From Bacteroidia bacterium (GTDB lineage: Bacteria > Bacteroidota > Bacteroidia > Flavobacteriales > Flavobacteriaceae), in contig JAUIGC010000003.1 in assembly GCA_030429835.1 (NCBI GenBank), positions 1 to 64,000 of the forward strand: a stretch of DNA of 64,000 nt. The letters are read 5' to 3'. Positions 49,309 through 59,335 of this stretch are shown piece by piece. Each line of letters opens with the position of its first letter. Within the stretch, counting starts at the first letter, position 1. The notes under the pieces are model-generated. The model did not search any database, had not been told where the DNA came from, and worked only from the letters and a program-made list of their open reading frames with translations. The translations under genes and the position numbers were made by a program.

Positions 49309-50055
49309 ATGTTAACAGTACTTAGGCGAATAGGACAGACACTGTATCGTATTTGGTTTTATATACTGGTGGCCGTTCCTATTTTTTTGTTCTTTCCATT
49401 ATTATTGGTATTTGCCTCTAGGGAAGCATGGTACCCCTATTTCTTTTGGATGGCTAGGAACCTTTGGGCCACGCCCATTCTATATGGCATGGGTTGTCCG
49501 CCAAGGGTAATCTACGATCAAAAAATGAAGTTAGGAAAAAGCTATATGTTGGTCGCCAATCATACCAGTATGTTGGATATTATGTTGATGCTCTATGTAA
49601 GCAAAAATCCATTTGTATTTGTAGGCAAAAAGGAGTTGGTCAAGATTCCGGTATTTGGTTTTTTCTATAAAAGGGTATGCATAATGGTGGATCGGGAAAG
49701 TACCCAAAGTAGAACAGGGGTTTACCGAAGGGCACAAAGAAGATTGAACCAAGGCTTAAGTATCTGTATTTTTCCTGAAGGCGGTGTTCCAGACGATGAA
49801 AACATAATTCTGGACAATTTTAAGGACGGGGCCTTTAAAATGGCCATTGCCCATAAAATACCACTGGTCCCCATCACGTTCTATGACAATAAAAAACGTT
49901 TTTCATTTACCTTCTTCAGTGGTGGCCCAGGTACGGTCAGGGCCCGGGTACATGGGTTTTTTGAAACGGGAATCTTGTCAGAAGAGGATAAAAGCACCTT
50001 ACGTGAGGAGGTACGCGATATTATTTATAATGACCTCATTTCGTCTAGCCAGTAA
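49309..50055 (+). CDS. 1-acyl-sn-glycerol-3-phosphate acyltransferase
   Basis: VANHTSMLDIML (HX4D-like), FPEGGVPDDENIILDNFKDGAFKMAI. Confidence 0.93.
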   Translation: MLTVLRRIGQTLYRIWFYILVAVPIFLFFPLLLVFASREAWYPYFFWMARNLWATPILYGMGCPPRVIYDQKMKLGKSYMLVANHTSMLDIMLMLYVSKNPFVFVGKKELVKIPVFGFFYKRVCIMVDRESTQSRTGVYRRAQRRLNQGLSICIFPEGGVPDDENIILDNFKDGAFKMAIAHKIPLVPITFYDNKKRFSFTFFSGGPGTVRARVHGFFETGILSEEDKSTLREEVRDIIYNDLISSSQ

Positions 50056-50063
50056 ATCCTTTA

Positions 50064-51560
50064 TTAAAATTTAAAACTAAGGCCGCTATATACCCCAACA
50101 GTATAAGGGTTAAAAGTACCGTCTACATTGGAAAAAGTATTCAATTGATATTTGAATACCGGTTCAATATTCAGTCTTAGTTTTGATGAAAACTGATATC
50201 CAAGCCCTAATCCAAAATTGGCGCTAAAGTTTAGGTCGTTTACATTATTGGCCTCACCGATCTGTGTAGTCAAACTGCCAGAAGTCAAATCCACTTCATT
50301 GTCCACGAGGAACAAGGAGCTAACTCCACCTATTACCTGTACACCAAACCTTTTGTTGACCAAGGCGTAACTTAGCTCTACGGGCACCTCCAAGTAACCC
50401 AACTGCTGTGCCATAACACCCGATCTATTGGCAGTTCTTGCCGATACATCGAAGGATTTGCTTCCTGAATTTAGGGTGGCGTTATTCGCCGATACTACCA
50501 GATTTTCCGCAGTTCCGGCATAATCGATATTGGCAATGCGATTCTGGCTTGAAGCCGAAAGGGATGAGGTAAAAAACACGTCATTGGTATCGTAACCGTA
50601 ATCTACCTTGTGTACCCCGGACCTAATGGATAATTTGGGACTTATTTCATAAGCTACGGATAGTCCATAACTCAGGTTGATATTTCCAGATTTTGAATTT
50701 CCGCTGAACATTGGGCTTACAGGAGAACCTTTTCCCAGAGCATCAAAATAGACCGGGGCAATACTAGGCCCGGCAGACCAACGCTTACCGGAACTCTTAG
50801 TCTCTGCGATTTCTTCCTTCTCTAATTCGTTGATTTCATCGTACAAGGATTTTTTGCCTTCAAGCTTGTTAGCCTCCTTATCATCGGAAGTAATCGATTC
50901 ACTACTTGCTATTCCATTTTCATTATTTGTAATCGAATTTGTCTCTTTACTGTTGGGTATTGTTTCCCGCACATCGTTATTTTCAACAGCGGCAATTCCA
51001 GAATCCTGATTTTCCTTGGTATCAATTATGTTTTTGGAAATGGTATTCTGCCCAGAGACTTTTTCGTTAGCCTGAACTATCATATTCGTTTTGGTAGAAT
51101 TGGAATGGATCGGACCCTTCTTTTGGGTACTATTGGCTATTCCATTTTCAAGGGAGTTGATAGAATTTTTCCCATCCTTTTCCATCATGGTATTTTGTTG
51201 CAACGTTTCGCTCCTATTTTCGATTTCCCTTGCATTATCAATATCTGTTACTTTTGTATTCTCCTGGTTAGAATTCAAGGAGTCTAAAATTGATTTGGAA
51301 TCATGGTCCTTATTTTCTACATCTGTAACTCCATTAGCATCTTTCTCTGGAGTGTTATGTTCTTGAAAAGGGTTGAATAGAAATAGGCCTATAATTAGGA
51401 CAGCTGCAATACCTCCCAATTGCCACCACAATGGAAGAATTCTTTTCTTTTTCTTTTTGTCCAAGGAGGCCTCAATGGTATGCCATACCTTTTCGTCTGG
51501 CGTTTCCTCATAGCCCTTGAATTTTTCTTGGAACAATTCGTCTAAATACTTCTTACTCAT
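50064..51560 (-). CDS. Anti-sigma-like protein fused to outer-membrane beta-barrel (Dma-like dual membrane-spanning anti-sigma factor candidate)
   Basis: Residues 1-40 cytoplasmic-like, KKKKKR then TM ILPLWWQLGGIAAVLIIGLFLF (41-62), about 200-residue N/S/E/K-rich linker, beta-barrel from about residue 260 ending in ...GVYSGLSFKF (terminal Phe); 36 nt after ECF sigma gene. Confidence 0.8.
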   Translation of the reverse strand: MSKKYLDELFQEKFKGYEETPDEKVWHTIEASLDKKKKKRILPLWWQLGGIAAVLIIGLFLFNPFQEHNTPEKDANGVTDVENKDHDSKSILDSLNSNQENTKVTDIDNAREIENRSETLQQNTMMEKDGKNSINSLENGIANSTQKKGPIHSNSTKTNMIVQANEKVSGQNTISKNIIDTKENQDSGIAAVENNDVRETIPNSKETNSITNNENGIASSESITSDDKEANKLEGKKSLYDEINELEKEEIAETKSSGKRWSAGPSIAPVYFDALGKGSPVSPMFSGNSKSGNINLSYGLSVAYEISPKLSIRSGVHKVDYGYDTNDVFFTSSLSASSQNRIANIDYAGTAENLVVSANNATLNSGSKSFDVSARTANRSGVMAQQLGYLEVPVELSYALVNKRFGVQVIGGVSSLFLVDNEVDLTSGSLTTQIGEANNVNDLNFSANFGLGLGYQFSSKLRLNIEPVFKYQLNTFSNVDGTFNPYTVGVYSGLSFKF

Positions 51561-51596
51561 TTTTAAAAACTCATTTTCTATGGATTCCCAGCGGAA

Positions 51597-52160
51597 TCAT
51601 AAACAATTTCCTATTACAATCACCAAACCAATAATGGATTGGGATATTTTACTTTCAATCTTTTCCTTTAACAACATCCTGGCACGTGCCAGATTGGATT
51701 TAGAGGTTCCCACCGATGTACCCAGTAACTTACTAATTTCATTATGGCTGTAACCGTCCAGCACGTATAGGTTAAAGGTTGTCCTATATTTATTGGGCAG
51801 TTCCTGTATATATTCCAACAATGTTTGGAGCCCAATATCCGCATAGTTTGATTCCAAGGTCACTTCCTCTGGGGTGTTTTCATTGACCAAGCTCAAATAT
51901 TCTTCCCGCCTATATTTTTGTAATACTGTGTTTATCGTAATTCTTTTGACCCAACCTTCAAAAGATCCCTTGGACTTGTATTGACCAATTTTCTCAAAAA
52001 TGGTCATAAAACTATCATGGAGGTTGTCCTCTGCTTCAGTTTTATTACGGGAATATTTTAAGCAAATACCAAATAGAACCCCTGCATATTGTCTATACAG
52101 TTGTTCTTGGGCCTTTCGCTCGCCCTTTTTACATCTATCTACCAGTTCTTCCAGCAACAA
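51597..52160 (-). CDS. ECF RNA polymerase sigma-70 factor
   Basis: LYRQYAGVLFGICLKYSRNKTEAEDNLHDSFMTIFEKI (region 2), LPNKYRTTFNLYVLDGYSHNEISKLLGTSVGTSKSNLARAR (region 4). Confidence 0.94.
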   Translation of the reverse strand: MLLEELVDRCKKGERKAQEQLYRQYAGVLFGICLKYSRNKTEAEDNLHDSFMTIFEKIGQYKSKGSFEGWVKRITINTVLQKYRREEYLSLVNENTPEEVTLESNYADIGLQTLLEYIQELPNKYRTTFNLYVLDGYSHNEISKLLGTSVGTSKSNLARARMLLKEKIESKISQSIIGLVIVIGNCL

Positions 52161-52184
52161 ATCTGTTGGTTATGTTTTTTGTAT

Positions 52185-52601
52185 CTAGTTCACGGGCACT
52201 ACCAATTCTAAAAACTCCGGTTCACCTTCACTATTTTCCCCTTGATAAAATCTAAAAGTGTAAGGCTGGTCGTACTTTACTATAAAGTTAAACGAGGCTT
52301 CTTCTTGGGTTACCATTTGGGTACAAGATACCAAATCTGTCATTGCAACTCCCACGGCGACCACATTTCTTACCGTAGTATCTTCTTTGGTCACATCAAA
52401 ACCCTCATATTGGGTACATCCATCTGGCAGGGAATAGGTCACGTTTATTCTGTAGGTTTCGTTTAGATTAAACGATTCCGGCAATTCCGCACTTTCAATG
52501 GGTAATGACGTGAAATAGAAGTTGGCTTCATCTTCTTCAAGGGAACAGCCTCCCAATATTAGGGAAAACAATACAACCATTAAAGTATATTTCTTAATCA
52601 T
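52185..52601 (-). CDS. Hypothetical lipoprotein in ECF operon
   Basis: MIKKYTLMVVLFSLILGGCSLEEDE lipobox; 24 nt upstream of the sigma factor gene. Confidence 0.72.
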   Translation of the reverse strand: MIKKYTLMVVLFSLILGGCSLEEDEANFYFTSLPIESAELPESFNLNETYRINVTYSLPDGCTQYEGFDVTKEDTTVRNVVAVGVAMTDLVSCTQMVTQEEASFNFIVKYDQPYTFRFYQGENSEGEPEFLELVVPVN

Positions 52602-52626
52602 CCTATACAATCTCTTTTACAAGAAA

Positions 52627-52651
52627 GATGAAAATGTACCCTAATGGTTGC
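52627..52651 (-). promoter_or_regulatory. Candidate ECF-type promoter of the lipoprotein-sigma-Dma-like operon
   Basis: Minus strand GCAACC-N15-CATC, about 26 nt before the MIKK start; AAC-type -35 and ATC-type -10. Confidence 0.4.
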
Positions 52652-52775
52652 GTATTGACCCTTCTTTTTAGGGGTAAAAGATATTTTAATCGTCCAATGA
52701 AACAGTACTGCTATTTCATTGGATTCGAGAAGGAATTTTATTCTTTGAAATTACAGGACTTTGGATAGAGAAAGT

Positions 52776-53783
52776 TTATTTGTTAACCGCATTGATGGCA
52801 TCCCGTATTTTTCCATCCAGTTCTTCCAATAATTCAGGATTGTCCAATAATAATGTTTTTACCGCATCCCTTCCTTGCCCCAGTTTGGTATCTCCATAGC
52901 TGAACCATGAACCACTCTTTTTAATGATTTCGTACTCGACCCCAAGGTCAATAATTTCTCCCACTTTAGAGATTCCTTCCCCGTACATAATATCAAACTC
53001 TGTGGTTCTGAATGGAGGGGCCACTTTGTTTTTGACAACCTTTACACGGGTTTTGTTACCTTGAACGTTACCGTCCGTATCCTTTATTTGAGTGGACCTT
53101 CTAATATCCAATCGAACGGAAGCGTAAAACTTGAGGGCGTTACCTCCGGTAGTTGTTTCCGGGTTCCCGAACATCACCCCGATTTTTTCACGCAATTGGT
53201 TGATGAAAATCACGGTACAATGTGTTTTGCTTATGGAACTGGTCAATTTTCTAAGCGCTTGGGACATCAAACGAGCGTGCAGACCCATTTTGGAATCCCC
53301 CATTTCGCCTTCAATTTCGCTTTTTGGTGTCAGCGCGGCAACAGAATCGATAATAACTATGTCAATTGCCCCGGAACGAATCAGGTTGTCCGCTATTTCC
53401 AAAGCTTGTTCCCCATTGTCCGGTTGGGAAATAATTAAATTATCTATGTCGACCCCTAATTTCTGGGCATAAAAACGATCAAAGGCATGTTCCGCATCAA
53501 TAAAGGCAGCAATACCTCCCTTTTTTTGAGCTTCGGCAATAGCATGTAAAGTAAGCGTGGTTTTACCAGAGGATTCCGGTCCGTAAATCTCTATGACACG
53601 TCCTCTTGGATACCCACCAACTCCCAAGGCAATATCCAGACCCAATGATCCAGATGGAATTACCTCTACATCATCCACAACACTGTCTCCCAATTTCATT
53701 ACTGCACCTTTTCCATAGGTCTTGTCCAGTTTGTCCAGGGTTAGTTTAAGTGCTTTTAATTTGGCTTCTTTTTCAGAACTCAT
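52776..53783 (-). CDS. recA: Recombinase RecA
   Basis: [73 protein letters not shown]. Confidence 0.99.
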   Translation of the reverse strand: MSSEKEAKLKALKLTLDKLDKTYGKGAVMKLGDSVVDDVEVIPSGSLGLDIALGVGGYPRGRVIEIYGPESSGKTTLTLHAIAEAQKKGGIAAFIDAEHAFDRFYAQKLGVDIDNLIISQPDNGEQALEIADNLIRSGAIDIVIIDSVAALTPKSEIEGEMGDSKMGLHARLMSQALRKLTSSISKTHCTVIFINQLREKIGVMFGNPETTTGGNALKFYASVRLDIRRSTQIKDTDGNVQGNKTRVKVVKNKVAPPFRTTEFDIMYGEGISKVGEIIDLGVEYEIIKKSGSWFSYGDTKLGQGRDAVKTLLLDNPELLEELDGKIRDAINAVNK

Positions 53784-54005
53784 TTCGTGTTTTTTAGGAC
53801 TGCTAAATTAGTGTTTCTTTTCTTAAAAAAGAATATTCACTTTTATTACGCAACCATTTGAATCTTTTTATATCTATGTAAAAAGCATTGGTTCAAATTA
53901 AGTATTTGCCCATTGTTTTTGGTGTTATTGGTTTTAATGGCCGTTTCCTTATATTTAAACTAACTCATATAATGCTGTGAAGAGGAAAAGTAGGAATGGC
54001 CGAAC

Positions 54006-54033
54006 AAAAAGTCCCGAATTATCGGGACTTTTT
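54006..54033 (+). terminator. Strong intrinsic-type terminator in recA-trhO intergenic region
   Basis: AAAAAGTCCCGA-ATTA-TCGGGACTTTTT then TTT; no annotated gene directly upstream on the plus strand. Confidence 0.75.
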
Positions 54034-54117
54034 TTTGACATCAAACTCCCGCAAACCTTACTTTAGGATTTTATATCTTTGCCGTTCAAAATTTGTTAAC
54101 TTAAATATTAGTATAGC

Positions 54118-55149
54118 ATGCAACTGTACAATACCTTAAGTGCAAAGGAAAGAGCCGCCCTTATTGAAGAGGCCGGTCAGGAGCGCCTGACCATATCTTT
54201 CTATAAATATGCACACATTGGCAATCCTGCCATATTTAGAAATCATTTATTTATTCATTGGAACGAAATGGATGTGTTGGGACGTATATATGTGGCCCAT
54301 GAGGGAATAAATGCCCAACTGTCCGTTCCCGCGGAAAATTTTCAGCGTTTTAAGGACTTCTTGGACAGTATTAGTTTTTTGGAAAATGTTCGCCTTAACA
54401 TAGCTATAGAACAAGATAATATGTCCTTCTTGAAATTGAAGGTCAAGGTGAGGCATAAAATCTTGGCCGATGGTCTTAATGACAACACTTTTGACGTAAC
54501 GAACAAAGGAGTCCATGTGGATGCCGAGAAATTCAATGATTTGATCGAGGACCCGGACACGGTATTGGTAGATATGAGAAACCATTATGAAAGCGAAATA
54601 GGGCATTTTAAGAATGCCGTAACTCCCGATGTGGATACATTTCGGGATTCCTTGGATATCATTGAAAAAGATTTACAAGACCATAAAGAAGATAAAAAGT
54701 TGGTCATGTACTGTACGGGGGGTATTCGTTGCGAAAAGGCCAGTGCTTACTACAAACACAAAGGGTTTAAACAGGTCTATCAATTAGAAGGCGGTATAAT
54801 TGAATACGCCAGACAGGTAGAACAAAAGAAGCTGGAGAACAAATTTATAGGTAAGAATTTTGTGTTTGACCATCGTCGAGGAGAACGTATAAGTGAGGAT
54901 GTGATTGCCCAATGTCATCAATGTGGTGAACCTTGCGATGACCATGTTAACTGTGCCAATGAAGCATGCCACTTATTGTTCATCCAATGTAAAAAGTGCG
55001 CCGAAAAAATGAACAATTGCTGCTCGGAACACTGTATGGAAATACATGCCCTGCCCTATGAAGAACAAAAGGCACTTAGAAAAGGTAAGGTGGTGAGCAA
55101 TAAAATCTTTAAAAAGGGAAGGTCAGAAGTGCTTAAGTTCAAGAAATAA
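54118..55149 (+). CDS. trhO: tRNA uridine(34) hydroxylase / rhodanese-related sulfurtransferase (TrhO/YceA)
   Basis: GRIYVAHEGINAQLSVP, MYCTGGIRCEKASAYYKHKGF rhodanese loop, C-term Cys-rich CHQCGEPCDDHVNCANEACHLLFIQCKKC. Confidence 0.93.
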   Translation: MQLYNTLSAKERAALIEEAGQERLTISFYKYAHIGNPAIFRNHLFIHWNEMDVLGRIYVAHEGINAQLSVPAENFQRFKDFLDSISFLENVRLNIAIEQDNMSFLKLKVKVRHKILADGLNDNTFDVTNKGVHVDAEKFNDLIEDPDTVLVDMRNHYESEIGHFKNAVTPDVDTFRDSLDIIEKDLQDHKEDKKLVMYCTGGIRCEKASAYYKHKGFKQVYQLEGGIIEYARQVEQKKLENKFIGKNFVFDHRRGERISEDVIAQCHQCGEPCDDHVNCANEACHLLFIQCKKCAEKMNNCCSEHCMEIHALPYEEQKALRKGKVVSNKIFKKGRSEVLKFKK

Positions 55150-55304
55150 GGATATTGTGTAATCGAAAATTTGGATGTTACATCTACAAATGCGAAAAAG
55201 CCCCTCTTTTTTTCGCATATTATTTCATTATCTTTACAAGAAGATTTTTTATGAACCTAGTTTGAGGAATCCGTTTGGGATTTGTTCAAATCAATATATA
55301 AAAT

Positions 55305-56486
55305 ATGGGTTGTAGTAGTTGTTCTACCGGTAAGGATGGACAACCAAAGGGATGCAAGAATAACGGTACTTGCGGTACAGATGGTTGCAATAAATTAACT
55401 GTTTTTGATTGGCTTTCAAATATGTCGCTCCCCAATGGGGAAAGGCCTTTTGAGTATGTTGAAGTTCGATTTAAGAACAGTAGAAAGGAATACTTTAAAA
55501 ATACGGATAATCTAACCCTTTCCATTGGTGATGTCGTGGCTACCCAGGCACAGTCTGGCCATGATATTGGTATGGTTACGCTTACAGGTGAGCTTGTTCG
55601 CGTACAGATGAAGCGGAAAAAAATAGACCCTTCCAAGGAAGAGCTTCCTAAAATATACAGGAAGGCTACACAGAAGGATATCGATATCTGGCAAAAATGT
55701 AGGAACAGGGAAGAAGAAATAAAAAAAAGGTCGAGGGAAATCGCCATTATTTTAAAACTTCAGATGAAAATATCCGATGTGGAGTTCCAGGGCGATGGTT
55801 CCAAGGCCACATTTTACTACACGGCCGAAGACCGTGTAGATTTTCGGCAACTGATAAAGGACATGGCCAAGGCCTTCGGAATACGCATAGAAATGCGACA
55901 GATCGGTTATAGACAGGAAGCACAGCGTTTGGGAGGTATCGGTTCTTGTGGAAGGGAATTGTGCTGTTCTACCTGGCTGACGGATTTTAGGTCTGTAAGT
56001 ACTTCTGCGGCTCGCTACCAGCAGCTTTCCCTGAATCCCCAAAAATTGGCAGGGCAATGTGGAAAACTAAAGTGTTGCCTAAATTACGAATTGGATGTTT
56101 ATTTGGACGCCCTTAAGGATTTCCCCCCACAGGATACCAAGCTTTACACGGAAAAGGGATTGGCCTTTTGCCAAAAAACGGACATTTTTAAGGAGCTTCT
56201 ATGGTTTTCCTACAAAGATGAACCTGCTAATTGGCACGTCCTTTCCAAACATCAAGTGAATGAGATATTGGAAAAGAATAAAAATAAGGACAAGGTTCCC
56301 AGTCTGGAAATTTATGCTTCGGACAATATTGTTGAGGATAAAGTAGTTTTTGAAAATACAGTCGGTCAAGATAGCCTTACCCGTTTTGATAGGCCAAAGA
56401 AGAAATCTAAAAGAAACAGGAACCGCAATAGAAAAAAGAACACGAGTAAAAACAGAAAACCAAATAGGAGCAAAAACAATGCGTAA
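55305..56486 (+). CDS. ricT: RicT-like PSP1 domain protein
   Basis: N-terminal Cys-rich GCSSCSTGKDGQPKGCKNNGTCGTDGCNK; RIEMRQIGYRQEAQRLGGIGSCGRELCCSTWLTDF; KLKCCLNYE. Confidence 0.9.
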   Translation: MGCSSCSTGKDGQPKGCKNNGTCGTDGCNKLTVFDWLSNMSLPNGERPFEYVEVRFKNSRKEYFKNTDNLTLSIGDVVATQAQSGHDIGMVTLTGELVRVQMKRKKIDPSKEELPKIYRKATQKDIDIWQKCRNREEEIKKRSREIAIILKLQMKISDVEFQGDGSKATFYYTAEDRVDFRQLIKDMAKAFGIRIEMRQIGYRQEAQRLGGIGSCGRELCCSTWLTDFRSVSTSAARYQQLSLNPQKLAGQCGKLKCCLNYELDVYLDALKDFPPQDTKLYTEKGLAFCQKTDIFKELLWFSYKDEPANWHVLSKHQVNEILEKNKNKDKVPSLEIYASDNIVEDKVVFENTVGQDSLTRFDRPKKKSKRNRNRNRKKNTSKNRKPNRSKNNA

Positions 56487-56964
56487 CTATCTTTTTTTTG
56501 GGTTTGCCTTTATCTTGCTTTCATCATGTAATACCAATGTGGTAACTACGGAATATAAAAGCTTGCCCGGTGCTGTTTGGAACAAGGACGATGTTTTGGA
56601 GTTCAGTTTTTCAGAAACGGATACCGTACAGGAATACAACATGTACATTAACGTTAGAAACGATAATAACTTTCCGTATAGCAACCTGTACTTAATAACT
56701 TCACTAAACACACCAGAGGGAGAAGTATTACAGGATACCTTGGAGTATGACATGGCACTGCCGGATGGTACCTGGTTGGGAAAGGGAACAGGAAGTTTAA
56801 AGGAGAATAAATTATGGTATAAGGAAAACATCGTTTTTCCTATTTCTGGCGTATATACATTAGAAGTTTCGCATGCAATGCGAAAAAACGGTAATATACA
56901 GGGTGTCATGGCATTGGAAGGTATTACCGATGTAGGATTGGAAATAACAAAAAGTAATCCCTAA
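56479..56964 (+). CDS. gldH: Gliding motility lipoprotein GldH
   Basis: MRNYLFFGFAFILLSSCNTNVVTTEYKSLPGAVWNKDDVLEFSF; overlaps ricT stop by 8 nt. Confidence 0.92.
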   Translation: MRNYLFFGFAFILLSSCNTNVVTTEYKSLPGAVWNKDDVLEFSFSETDTVQEYNMYINVRNDNNFPYSNLYLITSLNTPEGEVLQDTLEYDMALPDGTWLGKGTGSLKENKLWYKENIVFPISGVYTLEVSHAMRKNGNIQGVMALEGITDVGLEITKSNP

Positions 56965-56968
56965 ACTC

Positions 56969-59311
56969 ATGGCAAAATCAGTAAAAAAGAAAAGCAATCC
57001 TGGCTTTTCCAAATACATCAAATGGTTCTGGATCTTGTTCATTTCCGGAGTATCCATCGTCGCACTTATATTTCTTTCTGCCTCTTGGGGACTTTTTGGA
57101 GAATTGCCACCTTATGAGTATTTGGAAAACCCCCAGACCAATTTAGCCTCTCAGATTATCTCATCCGATGGAAATCTTTTGGGGAAATTTTATTTGGACG
57201 ATAACCGTACGGATGTAAAATATGAAGATCTTCCGGAAAACTTGGTAAACGCATTGGTAGCTACTGAGGATGCACGTTTTCAAGAACATTCGGGAATTGA
57301 TTTTAGGGGAACGGTAAGGGCATTTTTCTTTTTAGGCACTAGGGGTGGAGCCAGTACTATAAGTCAACAATTGGCCCGTCAACTTTTTGTAGGGGTACGG
57401 TCTAGAAGTAAGTTGGACGCCCTAAAGCAAAAAGTAAAGGAGTGGGTCTTGGCGATAAGGCTAGAACGAAGCTATACCAAGGAGGAAATCATCAGTATGT
57501 ATTTTAATATTTATGATTTTGGGAATAATGCAGATGGTATCCGCTCTGCGGCCCGGATTTATTTTGGCAAGGAACCCAAAGATTTAAAGATTGAGGAATC
57601 TGCCATGTTGGTGGGCATGTTCAAAAACTCGTCCTTATTTAATCCCCTTCGAAGGGAAGAAATGGTTAAAACGCGTAGAAATGTTGTATTGGCCCAGATG
57701 GCTAAGTATGACTATATAACAGAAGAGGAAAAGGATTCCTTACAGGCGCTGAAAATGGACATCAATTACAATCCAGAGAACCACCGTGAAGGGTTGGCCA
57801 CTTATTTTAGAATGTATTTGCAGCGCTTCATGAAGGATTGGATTGATAAAAATCCCAAACCTGCCCTACCCGGAGAGCGGGACAAATGGAATATCTATTT
57901 GGATGGCTTAAAAATATATACCACAATAGATTCCAAAATGCAAGCCAACGCTGAAGAGGCGGTATACCAGCATATGGCAAATTTGCAGGCCGAATTTTTT
58001 AATCAAAATACACCGGATCGTAACCCAACAACGCCATTTTTGGACTTAACCCCAGAAGAGACAGAAGGCATTATGGAACGAGCTATGAAAAACTCGGACC
58101 GATGGAGGGAGATGAAAGCCGCAGGTAATTCAGAAGAAGAAATTAGAAATTCATTTGCTAAAAAGACGGAGATGACGGTCTTCGATTGGAAGAGCGATAC
58201 TCGCGAGAAGGACACCATAATGACCCCTATGGACTCTATACGGTATTACAAGACCTTCTTGAGGGCCGCTATGATGTCCATGGAGCCACAAACTGGCCAT
58301 GTAAAGGCTTGGGTCGGAGGTGTCAATTACAAACATTTTCAGTATGACAATGTCATCCAAGGGGCGAGGCAGGTTGGGTCTACTTTCAAGCCTTTTGTAT
58401 ATGCAGCAGCCATTGACCAATTACGACTTTCACCTTGTGAGACCTTACCTGATACCCAGTATTGTATTGAAGCCGGTAAACATGGTAATATGGAAGCATG
58501 GTGCCCAAGGAATTCAGACTTTAAATATACTGGGCAGGAAATGACCCTAAAACATGCCCTGGCAAATTCGGTAAATACAGTAACCGCACAATTGATTGAT
58601 AAGGTAGGGCCTAAATCCGTGGTTGCAATAGCAAAGAATTTGGGTATGTCCGGAGATATTCCAGAAGTACCCTCCATTGCCTTGGGAACCTTGGACGCGA
58701 ACATATATGATTTGGTCGGTGCCTATGGAGCTTTTGCTAACCAGGGGGTTTATGTGAAACCCGTGATGGTGACTAGGATTGAGGATAAAAATGGTACAGT
58801 GCTATATGAGTATGTTCCCGAAACCAAGGACGTTTTGAGCAAAGAGGTATCCTATGCTATGATAGATCTTATGAAAGGTGTGACCCAAGGGGGATCAGGG
58901 ACGAGATTAAGACATTCCTACAATAAAAACAATACGGTATATAAGGAAATTATCACGGGGTATCCATATGAATTAACTAATCCTATTGCTGGAAAAACGG
59001 GTACTACTCAAAACAACAGTGATGGTTGGTTTATGGGAATAGTGCCCAACTTGGTTACAGGTGTTTGGGTAGGTGGTGAGGAAAGATCGATTCACTTTAA
59101 AAATATTGCATACGGGCAGGGAGCTTCCATGGCGTTGCCAATTTGGGGATTGTATATGAAAAAGAATTATGCGAACGAAGAATTGGGTGTTTCCAAGGAA
59201 GATTTTGAAGAACCTGAAAACATGTCCATTATAACAGATTGTGCCAAATTTGAGGAAGATAAACCGCAGGATACTGATATTGAGAACGACTTGGACGATT
59301 TGGATTTTTAA
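56969..59311 (+). CDS. Class A penicillin-binding protein (PBP1A-like transglycosylase/transpeptidase)
   Basis: ATEDARFQEHSGIDFRGTVRA, GGASTISQQLARQLF, QVGSTFKPFVYAAAI, AGKTGTTQNNSDGWFMG. Confidence 0.95.
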   Translation: MAKSVKKKSNPGFSKYIKWFWILFISGVSIVALIFLSASWGLFGELPPYEYLENPQTNLASQIISSDGNLLGKFYLDDNRTDVKYEDLPENLVNALVATEDARFQEHSGIDFRGTVRAFFFLGTRGGASTISQQLARQLFVGVRSRSKLDALKQKVKEWVLAIRLERSYTKEEIISMYFNIYDFGNNADGIRSAARIYFGKEPKDLKIEESAMLVGMFKNSSLFNPLRREEMVKTRRNVVLAQMAKYDYITEEEKDSLQALKMDINYNPENHREGLATYFRMYLQRFMKDWIDKNPKPALPGERDKWNIYLDGLKIYTTIDSKMQANAEEAVYQHMANLQAEFFNQNTPDRNPTTPFLDLTPEETEGIMERAMKNSDRWREMKAAGNSEEEIRNSFAKKTEMTVFDWKSDTREKDTIMTPMDSIRYYKTFLRAAMMSMEPQTGHVKAWVGGVNYKHFQYDNVIQGARQVGSTFKPFVYAAAIDQLRLSPCETLPDTQYCIEAGKHGNMEAWCPRNSDFKYTGQEMTLKHALANSVNTVTAQLIDKVGPKSVVAIAKNLGMSGDIPEVPSIALGTLDANIYDLVGAYGAFANQGVYVKPVMVTRIEDKNGTVLYEYVPETKDVLSKEVSYAMIDLMKGVTQGGSGTRLRHSYNKNNTVYKEIITGYPYELTNPIAGKTGTTQNNSDGWFMGIVPNLVTGVWVGGEERSIHFKNIAYGQGASMALPIWGLYMKKNYANEELGVSKEDFEEPENMSIITDCAKFEEDKPQDTDIENDLDDLDF

Positions 59312-59335
59312 CAAGAAATCGATTATTTAATTTTT

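Noticed and set aside
53784-54117. LexA/SOS box upstream of recA
   Set aside because: No convincing palindromic SOS box was seen in the spacer.
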